The translations under genes were made by a program, and so were the position numbers. Under the pieces are notes generated by a model. It had not been told where the DNA came from, made no database searches, and saw nothing but the letters and a program-made list of their open reading frames with translations. From the NCBI RefSeq assembly GCF_018885265.1, contig NZ_CP076538.1, forward strand, positions 2,020,001-2,084,000: 64,000 nt of DNA, read 5' to 3'. Each line of letters opens with the position of its first letter. The stretch's first letter is position 1. Below are positions 1-8,129 of the stretch, in pieces. Source of the DNA: Amycolatopsis aidingensis (lineage in GTDB: Bacteria > Actinomycetota > Actinomycetes > Mycobacteriales > Pseudonocardiaceae).

Positions 1-1
1 G

Positions 2-490
2 GTGGCCAGGGACGGCGCGCGGTTGCTCGCCGGGGACGAGCGCGCCGGTTTCCTGCACGCCGACCCGCTGGACCCGGTGCAGGTACTCGGATCGTCGGCG
101 TTGCGCGGTCTGCTCGACCTGCGTGAGCCCACCGCGGTGTTGATGACGAACCTGCTGCAGCACGTACCGGACTCCGCGGACCCGGCCGCGCTGGTCGGCA
201 GGTACGTCGGTGCGGTGAGCCCGGGTAGCTACCTGGGAATCTCGCACTTCGGCTCGGACGAGCAACTGGTCACCGGTCTCGGGATGTTCAACCGGATGTT
301 CGGCACCCCTCCTCCGGTCACCCTGCGCGAGCCCGAGCAGATCCGGCCGTTCTTCGCCGGGCTCGAGCTGGTGGAACCCGGTATCGTGCCGTTGCCACTG
401 TGGCGGCCCACGGAAGTGGCCCTGGACGACCGCAACCCGGAGGAGTTCCGGGTGTACGTGGGCCTCGGCCACAAGCGCCTGCCGGGTTAG
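2..490 (+). CDS. SAM-dependent methyltransferase (DUF574/PF04672 type), C-terminal part
   Basis: This is the last 162 codons of a gene that enters from the left edge. The visible protein has the features of the actinomycete S-adenosylmethionine-dependent methyltransferase family once called DUF574: an MTNLLQHVPD segment after a strand, a GSYLGISHF stretch, and a C-terminal half that predicts a Rossmann-like alpha/beta fold. The SAM-binding N-terminus lies outside the window, so substrate cannot be judged. Members are very numerous in actinomycetes and mostly uncharacterised. The stop codon overlaps the end of the convergent UbiA gene by a few bases, and no terminator lies between them. Confidence 0.75.
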   Translation: MARDGARLLAGDERAGFLHADPLDPVQVLGSSALRGLLDLREPTAVLMTNLLQHVPDSADPAALVGRYVGAVSPGSYLGISHFGSDEQLVTGLGMFNRMFGTPPPVTLREPEQIRPFFAGLELVEPGIVPLPLWRPTEVALDDRNPEEFRVYVGLGHKRLPG

Positions 491-1401
491 GCACCGGTGC
501 CGCCGGGGACGGCCAGCGCCGCCGCCAGCAGCAGCAGGTTGCCGAGCACGGCCGGGGTCAGCGCGTAGCGGATCATCCGGCGGACCGCCGTGGGATCACG
601 CAGCAGAGCCAGCGTCCCGCCGAGGAACGCCCCGGTCCCGAGCATTCCGGCCAGCGCGAGCAGGGCGCCGTGCCACCACCACAGGCCGATGCCGAGCAGC
701 GCCACCCCGGCTCCGGACAGCGCGCAGGACAGGGCGAGCGCCCGTCCCGTGCCATATCGGACGGCCGGGGTGCGGAAGCCGGTGGCCGCGTCGGCGGCAC
801 GGTCGGTCACCGAGAACAGGGCGGTGCGGCCGGTGCCCAGTACGCCGAGTCCGAACACGACCAGCCCCATCGCGGGGTCGAACCGCGCGCCGGCCGCGGC
901 GAAGGACAGCACCACCGGCAACGCCATGGTGGCGCAGCCGAAGGCTGCCGGGCCGAGGAAGCCGCGGCGTTTGAGCCGTACCGGTTCCAGGTTGTACAGC
1001 AGGTGCAGGCCGAGGATGAGTACCCCGGCCATGGCGACCGGCCACCGGCCGGACCAGACCGCGGCGGCAAGGGCCAGCGCCAGCCCGGCGACCGCTTCGG
1101 CAGTGGCCCAGCGCCGGATCCGTGCCCTCCCCACGGCCCGCGCCACCCCGGCCTGCCGGAACTTGTGCCGGTGCCTGGCGTCGGTGCCGGTGTCGGCCAC
1201 GGTGTTCACGGCCATCCCGGCGGTGGTGAGCAGCAGGTTGGCCCCGATCGCTGGCAGCGCAGGACCCGGCAGGGCGGCACCGGCGAACGCGGCTCCCCAG
1301 CTCGCGTAACACAGGTAGCTGAGCCAGAGCCCGTGTCCGAGCCGGTGCACCGCGACGACCTCGTGAACCGCCACTCGCCGCGTGGCCCGGCTCTCAGCCA
1401 C
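487..1401 (-). CDS. UbiA-family prenyltransferase (possible UbiA-type terpene enzyme)
   Basis: Integral membrane protein of 304 aa with about eight hydrophobic segments. Both Asp-rich motifs of the UbiA superfamily are visible: N66TVADTGTD74 (NxxxDxxxD) and D200RAAD204 (DxxxD). After the fourth segment comes YNLEPVRLKRRG (136-147), the conserved loop of this family. Such enzymes bind an isoprenyl diphosphate through Mg2+ and prenylate an acceptor; a few (fungal EriG, Streptomyces StsC) instead act as class I terpene cyclases. It is the last gene of an operon with a class II diterpene cyclase and a P450, and its start overlaps the P450 stop. I infer that it either attaches a prenyl chain to an acceptor or performs a diphosphate-ionising step. 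No separate class I DDxxD synthase or prenyl diphosphate synthase is in the window. Confidence 0.85.
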   Translation of the reverse strand: MAESRATRRVAVHEVVAVHRLGHGLWLSYLCYASWGAAFAGAALPGPALPAIGANLLLTTAGMAVNTVADTGTDARHRHKFRQAGVARAVGRARIRRWATAEAVAGLALALAAAVWSGRWPVAMAGVLILGLHLLYNLEPVRLKRRGFLGPAAFGCATMALPVVLSFAAAGARFDPAMGLVVFGLGVLGTGRTALFSVTDRAADAATGFRTPAVRYGTGRALALSCALSGAGVALLGIGLWWWHGALLALAGMLGTGAFLGGTLALLRDPTAVRRMIRYALTPAVLGNLLLLAAALAVPGGTGA

Positions 1402-2635
1402 GATCGCCGGTCACCCGCATCCGCAGCGCCGGGTCGGGGGTCAGCAGGTTCCCGCGGATCCGGACCCGTCCGGCGCCGGGATTGACGCAGTGCCAGTGCC
1501 TGCGCCGCAACAGCTCCGCGACCAGCATCCGGATCTCCAGCTGGGCCAGCCCGCTACCGAGGCAGCGCCGGGTGCCGCCACCGAACGGGAAGTAGTGCCG
1601 CGGTGGGCGAGTACCGAGGAACCGGCCGGGGTCGAACCGCCGCGGGGCGGCGAACGCCTCCGGCCTGCGGTGCGCCAGGTAGATGCTCAACGTGCAGACG
1701 GTCCCCGCGGGGAACCGGCGACCGCCCAGTTCGGTCTCCTCGGTGAGCATCCGGTTCTCCCCGATGGCCGTCGAGGGGGTCAGCCGCAGTACCTCCTGGA
1801 TCACCGCCTGCAGCAGTGGTGTCCGGGTGGCATCCGATCCGTCCGCATCGGCATCGGCCAGTTCGGCCAGCACCGCCTCCCGCAGCCGCCGGTCGCGGTC
1901 CAGCCACAGCAGGGTCCAGGTCATCGCCGTCGCGGTGGTCTCGTGCCCGGCGAACAGCAGGGACACGATCTGGTCCCGCAGCTCGGCCTCACCGAGCTCG
2001 CCGATCGGGCCGTCCCCGGACAGCAGCAGCGCGGCGAGCGTGGCCTGACCGTCATCGTGTCCGGCCCTGGCCGCGCGTACCAGCGCCCGGTCCAGGTCCG
2101 GGCCGGAACGGGGGAGCCGCACGCCGAGGAAGCGGTAGGCGAGGCCGCGGGTGCGGGAGCCGAAGGCACGCCGCAGCCAGCCGCCGAACTCCGCCAGCAT
2201 GCCCGGCTCTGGCGCACCCAGCACGATCCGCCCGATGATCCGCAGGGCGAGCTTCCGGGTCCACGCTGCGAGGGGGACCACCGTGCCGGGGCGCAGCTCG
2301 TCGATCGCTGCGCGCAGGTGGCCTGCGATGATCTCCCGGTGTCCGGTGAGGGCGCGGCCGCGCAACGCCGGGCCGAGCACCCTGCGGTAGGCGGCATGCC
2401 GTTCGCCGTCCGCCCACAGCAACGAACCAGGACCCAGCAGCGGGGTCAGGCTCCGGCTGCCGGGATGGGCCAGCCGCCGGTCGGACCGGAAGATCTCCTC
2501 CAGCACCTCCGGATGCCACACCAGCAGGCGGGGAGCCGTGCCGGGGCGCAGCTCCACCATGCCGTCGGGGGAGTCCGCGATGGCGTTCAGGTACGCCAGC
2601 GGGCGCACCGCCAGCTGCAGCTCCGCGCGGTTCAC
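1394..2635 (-). CDS. Cytochrome P450 of the diterpenoid operon
   Basis: 413-aa bacterial class I P450. The I-helix LLFAGHETTATA carries the oxygen-activating threonine, the K-helix ExxR is EVLRL, and the heme loop is FPFGGGTRRCLG with the cysteine ligand at about 358. No membrane anchor is visible, so it should be cytosolic and need ferredoxin and reductase partners, none of which is adjacent. Its start overlaps the cyclase stop by four bases and its stop overlaps the UbiA start, so the three genes are translationally coupled. The likely role is oxidation of the cyclised prenyl product. The loop FGGGTRRCLG is more typical of terpenoid and fatty-acid-type P450s than of the FGxGxHxCLG bacterial class. 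Confidence 0.92.
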   Translation of the reverse strand: MNRAELQLAVRPLAYLNAIADSPDGMVELRPGTAPRLLVWHPEVLEEIFRSDRRLAHPGSRSLTPLLGPGSLLWADGERHAAYRRVLGPALRGRALTGHREIIAGHLRAAIDELRPGTVVPLAAWTRKLALRIIGRIVLGAPEPGMLAEFGGWLRRAFGSRTRGLAYRFLGVRLPRSGPDLDRALVRAARAGHDDGQATLAALLLSGDGPIGELGEAELRDQIVSLLFAGHETTATAMTWTLLWLDRDRRLREAVLAELADADADGSDATRTPLLQAVIQEVLRLTPSTAIGENRMLTEETELGGRRFPAGTVCTLSIYLAHRRPEAFAAPRRFDPGRFLGTRPPRHYFPFGGGTRRCLGSGLAQLEIRMLVAELLRRRHWHCVNPGAGRVRIRGNLLTPDPALRMRVTGDRG

Positions 2636-4245
2636 GAGGGCTCGAACTCCTGGCCGGTCACCGGCTCCGCCAGCAACGCGGAGACCGCCGGATCGGTGTG
2701 CGCGAGATGCAGGGCGGCAAGGGCTTCCGCGCGCACGATCCGGAGTGGCGTGTACAGGTCCTTGTCATGCCACAGTGGAGGGTGCTCGGCATCCTGGTCC
2801 CAGTGCAGCAGGGAGAGCGCACCGTGCGCGGCGGCCCGCGCGATCGCGTCACCGGTGCGCGGGACCCTGGTGTTCAGCAGGATCTTCACCGCGTACGCGG
2901 TCTCCTCGTAGGTGCCGCCCCACCGCCCCCAGGTGCCGTCATCGTGCTGGCTCAGCAGCACCCAGTCCACCGCGCCGCGCACCGCGGACCGTGCGGCGGC
3001 TCCGCCGTAGTCGGCCAGCGCGGTGGCACAGCAGGCGGTGGCGTAGTACGGGGAGGCGTGCCACTTGTCGGCCCAGCTGCCGTCGGGACGCTGCTGCTCG
3101 CACAACCAGGCCACCAGCCCGGTCAGGGCATCGGCGTAACGTGCCGGACTCGCGGGGTGGGTGGCCAGCCAGGCGCCGAATGCCTGCAACACATGGGCGT
3201 TCGCCGTGGTCGAGGGTGTGCGTTCGGCCGGGAAGCAGTGGAAGTGCCTGCCCGTGCGGTACTTCCACAGGCTGTCCGGTTCCCGCGGTCTGCCGAGTAG
3301 GGCCAGCGCGTACAGGGCGGTGGCGGTGTCGTCGGCGTCCGGTGGGAGCCCGGTTCCGCCCGCGGCTCCCGATTCCGTCAGTGCCGCGTCCACCGCATCG
3401 GCAGGCTCGCCGTGCGCGGGGAGCCCCAGTCCAGAACTGGCCAAAGTGGACAGTATCCAGGAGCGTTCGAACAGTGCGAGCGGGGCGGCCACCGGTACCG
3501 CGCCTTCCGGCCCCCGCACGGCTTCCAGGTAGGCAAGGCAGGGAGACCCGCCCGGCACGGCGGTTTCCGTGCCGAGCCATGCCGCGGTGGCGGCGGGGGA
3601 GCAGCCGACCCCGTGCTCGGTCGGTCCGGCGAAGGTGGCTCCCCTGGCAGGCGGGCCGATGATTTCCAGTGAGTGCAGGAGCTTGCCCGGCAGCTCGCGG
3701 CCGTGCCGCACCGCCTCGCGCAGGGAGCCGAGCAGCTCCGGCCGCGCGCCTGCCGGGATCGGCAGCCGGTGTCCGTGCCATTCCGCCAACTCCGCCGGTG
3801 CCGGGGCTTCCAGTAGCCGGTTGATGTCGATGATCAGCCCCGGCACGATGAGCTCGACCGCCACCGTGTCCGGAAGGGACGGTCCCGCACCGGTTCGGGC
3901 GGCACGGTCCATCGCGTCCAGTCCCCGGGCTGTCGCCGCGGCGATGCGCTCGCCAGCGCCCGGCATCTCCCTGCGGTGCAGTACGCGCAGCAGTGCCTCG
4001 ATCGCGCTGAGCGTGGGCACGAACCGGTAGTCGTCCGGCCCGCCCCAGGTGCCGTCCGGTCGCTGCCGGTCGAGTACGAACCCGATCCGGTCCTTGTGCG
4101 CGGGGAGCGTGGGGGCCAGTGAGATCAACCTGGCCGTCTCGTAGACCGACGGGGAGAACGATCCGTAGGCATCGGCGGCCGATTCGGCGAGAAGTTCGGT
4201 GACGGCGCGGTGCGCTTGGGCGGTCCAGGACTCGTGCAGATCCAC
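2632..4245 (-). CDS. Class II diterpene cyclase (copalyl-diphosphate-synthase-like)
   Basis: 537-aa protein with the DxDD acid motif of class II terpene cyclases, D303ADD306, which protonates the terminal double bond of a prenyl diphosphate. QW-like motifs of the beta and gamma domains are visible: RPDGTWGGP near residue 62, RPDGSWADKW near 400 and HDDGTWGRWGG near 445. No class I DDxxD motif is present, so it should cyclise without removing the diphosphate, as bacterial ent-copalyl diphosphate synthases do. Length fits the bacterial two-domain form. It is the first gene of the operon with P450 and UbiA genes. Upstream (4246-4480) lies a 235-base gap that must hold the promoter. The exact product (stereochemistry, chain length) cannot be read from sequence. 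Confidence 0.9.
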   Translation of the reverse strand: MDLHESWTAQAHRAVTELLAESAADAYGSFSPSVYETARLISLAPTLPAHKDRIGFVLDRQRPDGTWGGPDDYRFVPTLSAIEALLRVLHRREMPGAGERIAAATARGLDAMDRAARTGAGPSLPDTVAVELIVPGLIIDINRLLEAPAPAELAEWHGHRLPIPAGARPELLGSLREAVRHGRELPGKLLHSLEIIGPPARGATFAGPTEHGVGCSPAATAAWLGTETAVPGGSPCLAYLEAVRGPEGAVPVAAPLALFERSWILSTLASSGLGLPAHGEPADAVDAALTESGAAGGTGLPPDADDTATALYALALLGRPREPDSLWKYRTGRHFHCFPAERTPSTTANAHVLQAFGAWLATHPASPARYADALTGLVAWLCEQQRPDGSWADKWHASPYYATACCATALADYGGAAARSAVRGAVDWVLLSQHDDGTWGRWGGTYEETAYAVKILLNTRVPRTGDAIARAAAHGALSLLHWDQDAEHPPLWHDKDLYTPLRIVRAEALAALHLAHTDPAVSALLAEPVTGQEFEPS

Positions 4246-4480
4246 TCGAAGCCCCCTGGCAGTTCAGGCTCCATCGACGACCGGGCAGCGCACGGCCGCC
4301 GCTGTTGGGTAACTGGACTGACACTTAACGTAGCACCCGCGGGCGGCCGATCGTGCCGACTTGATTCGTTTGGAGTAGTCCTGAACCGTTAAACGACGTA
4401 CGCACCTCCCACCCGAGGTCGGCGGCACCGCCCCAGAACGGCCCATCCAGGGAGGGTGCCGGTCGACCTGGAACGGCGGG

Positions 4481-5401
4481 TCAGCCCACCTCGATGACGA
4501 TCTTGCCGCGCCCGTGGCCGTCCTCGCTGAGCCGGTGCGCGTCGGCGATCCGTTCCAGCGGGAAGGTCTGCTGGATCGGCAGCCGCAGCGCGCCGCTTTC
4601 CAGCATGGGCAGCACCTCGGCGAACACCTCGGGCAGCGGGGCCGCATCCGGCCCACCGCCGGAGAAACGCACCCCGTGCGCCCCCGCGTTGCCGTCGGCG
4701 ATCGTGAGCACCCTGTCCGGGTCCCCGGTCAGCTCCACGGAGAGGCCGAGCACGTCCCGGCCCGCGGCGTCCAGCACCAGGTCCACCGAGTCCGTGACAC
4801 CGCGTACCCGCTCCAGCAGGCCCTCGCCGTACTCCACCGGGCGCACCCCGAGTTCGGTGAGGAAGTCGTGGTGCCCCCTGCTGGCCGTGCCGATCACCGT
4901 CGCGCCCCGGCTGAGCGCGAGTTGCGCGGCCACCAGCCCGACCCCGCCCGACACGGCGTGGATCAGCAGGGTGTGGCCCGCCCGCAGCCCGAGATCGCGC
5001 AGGGTGCGGTAGGCCGTCTCGGCGACCACCGGCAGCCCCGCGGCCAGCGGGAAGGACAGCCAGTCCGGCTTGGCCACCAGGCCGTCGGCGTCGGCGAGGG
5101 CGTGCGTGGCGACGGCCCCGGTCGCGGCCTTGCCGAACACGGCGGTCCCCGGACGCAGGGAGCGCACTCCCTCGCCGACCGCATCGACCGTCCCTGCCAG
5201 GTCGAACCCGGTGCCCTGTGGCTCATCCGGGGCATCGGAGCCCGCGAAGAATCCGCTTCGGATCTTCCAGTCGATGGCGTTCACCCCGGCCGCGGCGACC
5301 GCGACCCGGACCTGGCCCCGACCCGGCTCGGGAAGCGGGACCTCCTCGACGGTCAGTACCTCGGGGCCGCCGTAACGGCTGAAACGGGCTGCTTTCGGCA
5401 T
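4481..5401 (-). CDS. Zinc-independent MDR oxidoreductase (quinone-reductase-like), first copy
   Basis: 306-aa medium-chain reductase with the GroES-like half (YGGPEVLTVEEVPLPEPGRGQVRV) followed by a Rossmann half whose glycine motif is HAVSGGVGLVAAQLA. No zinc ligands are seen, which fits the QOR branch that reduces quinones or enones with NADPH. I place the start at ATG 5401 rather than GTG 5410, because AGGAGG at 5412-5417 is too close to the GTG and well spaced from the ATG. The next gene upstream on this strand encodes a second MDR enzyme, about 30 bases away, so the pair probably forms an operon. Confidence 0.88.
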   Translation of the reverse strand: MPKAARFSRYGGPEVLTVEEVPLPEPGRGQVRVAVAAAGVNAIDWKIRSGFFAGSDAPDEPQGTGFDLAGTVDAVGEGVRSLRPGTAVFGKAATGAVATHALADADGLVAKPDWLSFPLAAGLPVVAETAYRTLRDLGLRAGHTLLIHAVSGGVGLVAAQLALSRGATVIGTASRGHHDFLTELGVRPVEYGEGLLERVRGVTDSVDLVLDAAGRDVLGLSVELTGDPDRVLTIADGNAGAHGVRFSGGGPDAAPLPEVFAEVLPMLESGALRLPIQQTFPLERIADAHRLSEDGHGRGKIVIEVG

Positions 5402-5431
5402 CTTTTCCACCCTCCTGTGTGGATAGTGCGG

Positions 5432-6394
5432 TCAGGCGAGCAGCAGGGTTCGTCCGACGACCTCCCTGGACTCGATGGCGGCATGTGCCTCGGCCGCCCG
5501 CTCCAGCGGGAAGGTTCGCCCGATCACCGGGGTCACCCTGCCCTGCGCGGCCGCCCGCAGCACCTGCCCGGCCAGCCGGGTGCCGTCCGCGGGCGCGAAC
5601 TGCACCTGCTCGATTCCGGTCACGGTGATCTCGCGCCGCTGTGCCTCCCCTGCGTCGATCTCGGCGAACCCGCCGCTGGGCACACCGTAGGCGAACATCC
5701 GGCCGCCCCGCGCGGCGAGGCTGAAGGCGGCCGCGCCGAGGTCCCCGCCGACCCCGTCGAACACCACCCGTGGGCCCCCGGTCGCCGCGCTGACCCGCGC
5801 CGTCCAGTCCGGCTCGGTGTAGTCCACGGTCAGCTCGGCGCCCAGCTGCCCGGCCGCATCCAGTTTCCGTGCCCCGCCCGCGGCCGCCACGACCCTGGCA
5901 CCCGCGGCGCGGGCCAGTTGCACCAGCAGCAGGCCGAGGCCGCCGCCGGCCGCGGTGACCAGTACCCACTCGCCCGGTTCCAGCGCTGCCGCCTCGACCA
6001 GGCTGAGCGCGGCGGGTCCGGTCTGGAGCAGGGCCGCCGCGTCCGGCAGGCTCAGCTCGTCCGGAACATCGACCAGCCCGGCCGCGTCGGCGAGGACCCG
6101 CTCGGCGTACCCGCCGCCATCGGTCATGGTGACCACGCGGCGCCCCACCAGGTCTTCGGGTACATCCGGGCCGACCGACAGCACCGTGCCCGCCACCCCG
6201 CCGCCCGGCACATAAGGCGGGTGCAGCGGGAAGTGCTCGCCACCCCAGCCCGAGCGGAGCTGGGTGTCCAGGAACAGCACGTCGGCGACGGCCACCCGCA
6301 CCACGACCTGGCCCTGCCCGGCCCGCACATCCGGAACCTGGCGCACCTCCAGCACTTCCGGTCCGCCGAACCTGGTCACCTGCACTGCCCGCAT
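5432..6394 (-). CDS. Zinc-independent MDR oxidoreductase, second copy
   Basis: 320-aa member of the same superfamily as its downstream neighbour: MRAVQVTRFGGPEVLEVRQV at the N-terminus, cofactor motif VTAAGGGLGLLLVQLA, and the Rossmann continuation VFDGVGGDLG. The reading frame is open further upstream to 6499, but ATG 6394 is preceded by AAGGAG at good spacing and begins exactly at the conserved MRAxxxxxFGGPEVL start. The two MDR proteins differ clearly from each other, so they are paralogues and not a recent duplication. Substrate is not predictable. Confidence 0.88.
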   Translation of the reverse strand: MRAVQVTRFGGPEVLEVRQVPDVRAGQGQVVVRVAVADVLFLDTQLRSGWGGEHFPLHPPYVPGGGVAGTVLSVGPDVPEDLVGRRVVTMTDGGGYAERVLADAAGLVDVPDELSLPDAAALLQTGPAALSLVEAAALEPGEWVLVTAAGGGLGLLLVQLARAAGARVVAAAGGARKLDAAGQLGAELTVDYTEPDWTARVSAATGGPRVVFDGVGGDLGAAAFSLAARGGRMFAYGVPSGGFAEIDAGEAQRREITVTGIEQVQFAPADGTRLAGQVLRAAAQGRVTPVIGRTFPLERAAEAHAAIESREVVGRTLLLA

Positions 6395-6499
6395 GCCGCT
6401 CACGCTCCTTGTCCGCCCGTTCCCCTGGTGCCGAGACCAGCATGGAATCTCGAGCTGACTAGAGGTCAAGGTGGCGTGTGCCGGCCCGCTCCGTGCCAC

Positions 6500-7159
6500 T
6501 CAGCCGGGCACGGCGCCGTGGTAGAAGTACAGGCCGAGCCCGATGGTGAAGATGAGCATGCCGTACAGCGCGTGCTCGAAGGACACCGTGAACAGCGACC
6601 TGGTCCGCCGGTACCTGCTGGCGAAGATCCAGCCGCCGGCAAGGGAAAGCACGATCGCGATCCAGTTGCCGAACGGCAGGTGCACGAACCCGAACGCGGC
6701 CGCGCTCGCGCCCACCATGCCGTGCCCCTCGCCGAACACCGGGGCGTAACGCTGGAACAGGAACGCGCGGAAGATCAGTTCCTGCGGGTACACACTGGCC
6801 AGCGGATACAGCACCATGACCAGCGCCCAGGTCAGCGGTTCCTCCCGGGGCAGGGTGAACAGCAGCTCGGGACGCGCGATCGCCACCACGGCGCCCGCGC
6901 CGACCGCGGTCACTCCCCAGAGCAGGCCGATCGACCGCAACTGGCCGGGCAGCGCGTCCGGCCGCCACAACGCGGAACGGTCGAATGCGGGCGAGCGCAG
7001 CAGGTACATGACCACGGCGGCGCCGAGTACGAGCAACACCGGAATCGGACTGGTGCCCTGGAACAGCAGGGTGTAGAGCACGACCAACCCGAAGAACAGC
7101 ACCGTGTACTCCACGGCGAGGTAGAGCCTGATCGGTGGCGCGGCCAGCATGCGGATCAC
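6500..7159 (-). CDS. CPBP-family intramembrane metalloprotease
   Basis: 219-aa polytopic membrane protein with six to seven hydrophobic segments. The three CPBP (Abi/CAAX-protease-like) motifs are present in order: YPQELIFRAF (motif 1, the usual EE pair is QE here), FGFVHLPFGN (motif 2 with the zinc-ligand His) and SFEHALYG (motif 3 His). The QE variant keeps the catalytic-position glutamate. Family roles include prenyl-protein processing and bacteriocin self-immunity; nothing nearby decides between them. It ends about 100 bases before the MDR pair on the same strand. GTG 7159 is used, with ATG 7150 as an alternative. Confidence 0.85.
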   Translation of the reverse strand: MIRMLAAPPIRLYLAVEYTVLFFGLVVLYTLLFQGTSPIPVLLVLGAAVVMYLLRSPAFDRSALWRPDALPGQLRSIGLLWGVTAVGAGAVVAIARPELLFTLPREEPLTWALVMVLYPLASVYPQELIFRAFLFQRYAPVFGEGHGMVGASAAAFGFVHLPFGNWIAIVLSLAGGWIFASRYRRTRSLFTVSFEHALYGMLIFTIGLGLYFYHGAVPG

Positions 7160-7207
7160 GCTACCGGCGGTTTCCTGAGAGTCTGTTCCAGGATCGGCCG
7201 TGGCTCC

Positions 7208-7603
7208 TCATCCGGTGGCGACGGCGTCGATCTCGAACGCCATCTCCGGAAGGGCGAGCGCGGCCACGCCGATGAGGGTCTGCGCGGGCGGTCGCTCGCC
7301 CCAGATCTCGCCGAGTACTCCGGTGATGGTCTCCAGCTTGGCCGCGTCGTGCCCCACCACGTAGGTGCCGAGGCGGACCACGTTCCGGTAGCCGAGGCCG
7401 ACCGCGCCCAGTGCGGTACCCAGGTTGGCCACGGCCTGCCGCACCTGGGTGGCGAAGTCCGCCGAGACGACCTGGCCGTCGGCGCCGGAGCCGTACTGCC
7501 CGGCGACGAACACCAGCCTTCCCGCGGGAACCTCGGTGAGATGGCTGTACCCGAACGGCACCGGATCATGCAGTTCTGCGGGATTGACGATGGTGTGTGT
7601 CAT
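7208..7603 (-). CDS. RidA/YjgF-family protein
   Basis: 131-aa single-domain protein with the RidA chorismate-mutase-like fold pattern: a GYSHLTEVPAGRLVFVAGQ start, a central QVRQAVANLGTALGAVG helix, and the PPAQTLIGVAALALPEMAFEIDAVA C-terminal strand. The arginine of archetypal RidA that binds imine products (in an R-x-x-x-x-V motif near residue 105) is not obvious, so this may be one of the Rid subfamilies without imine deaminase activity. Its start overlaps the stop of the AhpD-like gene by four bases, and the pair is divergent from a PLP-binding MocR regulator. Confidence 0.88.
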   Translation of the reverse strand: MTHTIVNPAELHDPVPFGYSHLTEVPAGRLVFVAGQYGSGADGQVVSADFATQVRQAVANLGTALGAVGLGYRNVVRLGTYVVGHDAAKLETITGVLGEIWGERPPAQTLIGVAALALPEMAFEIDAVATG

Positions 7604-8082
7604 GCCGCGCTCCCGCTGCCGGGCCGCTCGTCGGTGCCGGGCACCTTGGCCGTGCTGATCGCGATCCGGTTCCAGGTGTTGATCGTGCAGATCATCGTGA
7701 TCAGGGTGGCGAGGCGGGTCTCGTCGAACGAGGCTGCCGCCCGCCGGTAGACCTCATCAGGGACCCCGTCCACCGACACCTTGGTCACGGCCTCGGTCAG
7801 GTCCAGTGCCGCCTGCTCCTCCTCGGTGAAGAAGCCGGTGGCCTCCCGCCAGACCGCCACCATGTGCAGGCGCTGCTCGTCCGCGCCCGCCTTGCGGGCG
7901 TCCGAGGTGTGCATGTGCAGGCAGTAGGCGCAGTGGTTGAGCTGCGATGCGCGGATCTGCACCAGCTCCACCAGCGCCGGGTCGAGGCCCTCGCGCGCGG
8001 CGGCGTCGAAACCGATCAGCGCCTTGAAGGCCTTCGGGGCGGCCTTGGTGATGTTGACTCGTTGCATGCCGTTGTTCGTCAT
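7600..8082 (-). CDS. Carboxymuconolactone decarboxylase / AhpD-like protein
   Basis: About 160 aa, helical, with the peroxidase signature CAYCLHMHTSDARKAG: a CxxC pair followed three residues later by His, as in AhpD-type alkylhydroperoxidases. Usual role is thiol-dependent reduction of peroxides in the cytosol. ATG 8082 is preferred over GTG 8088. It is the first gene of a two-gene operon with the RidA-like gene, and only about 45 bases separate it from the divergent MocR regulator, so the two promoters must overlap. Confidence 0.88.
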   Translation of the reverse strand: MTNNGMQRVNITKAAPKAFKALIGFDAAAREGLDPALVELVQIRASQLNHCAYCLHMHTSDARKAGADEQRLHMVAVWREATGFFTEEEQAALDLTEAVTKVSVDGVPDEVYRRAAASFDETRLATLITMICTINTWNRIAISTAKVPGTDERPGSGSAA

Positions 8083-8129
8083 GGTCACGACGCTACGGCT
8101 GGAATCGACCGGTTGTATGGTGCATTTCC

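Noticed and set aside
4514..7750. A 1078-codon open frame on the plus strand.
   Set aside because: It runs antisense to the two MDR genes, the CPBP gene and RidA-like gene, has a Gln/Gly/Arg-rich composition typical of GC-rich antisense frames, and has no domain.
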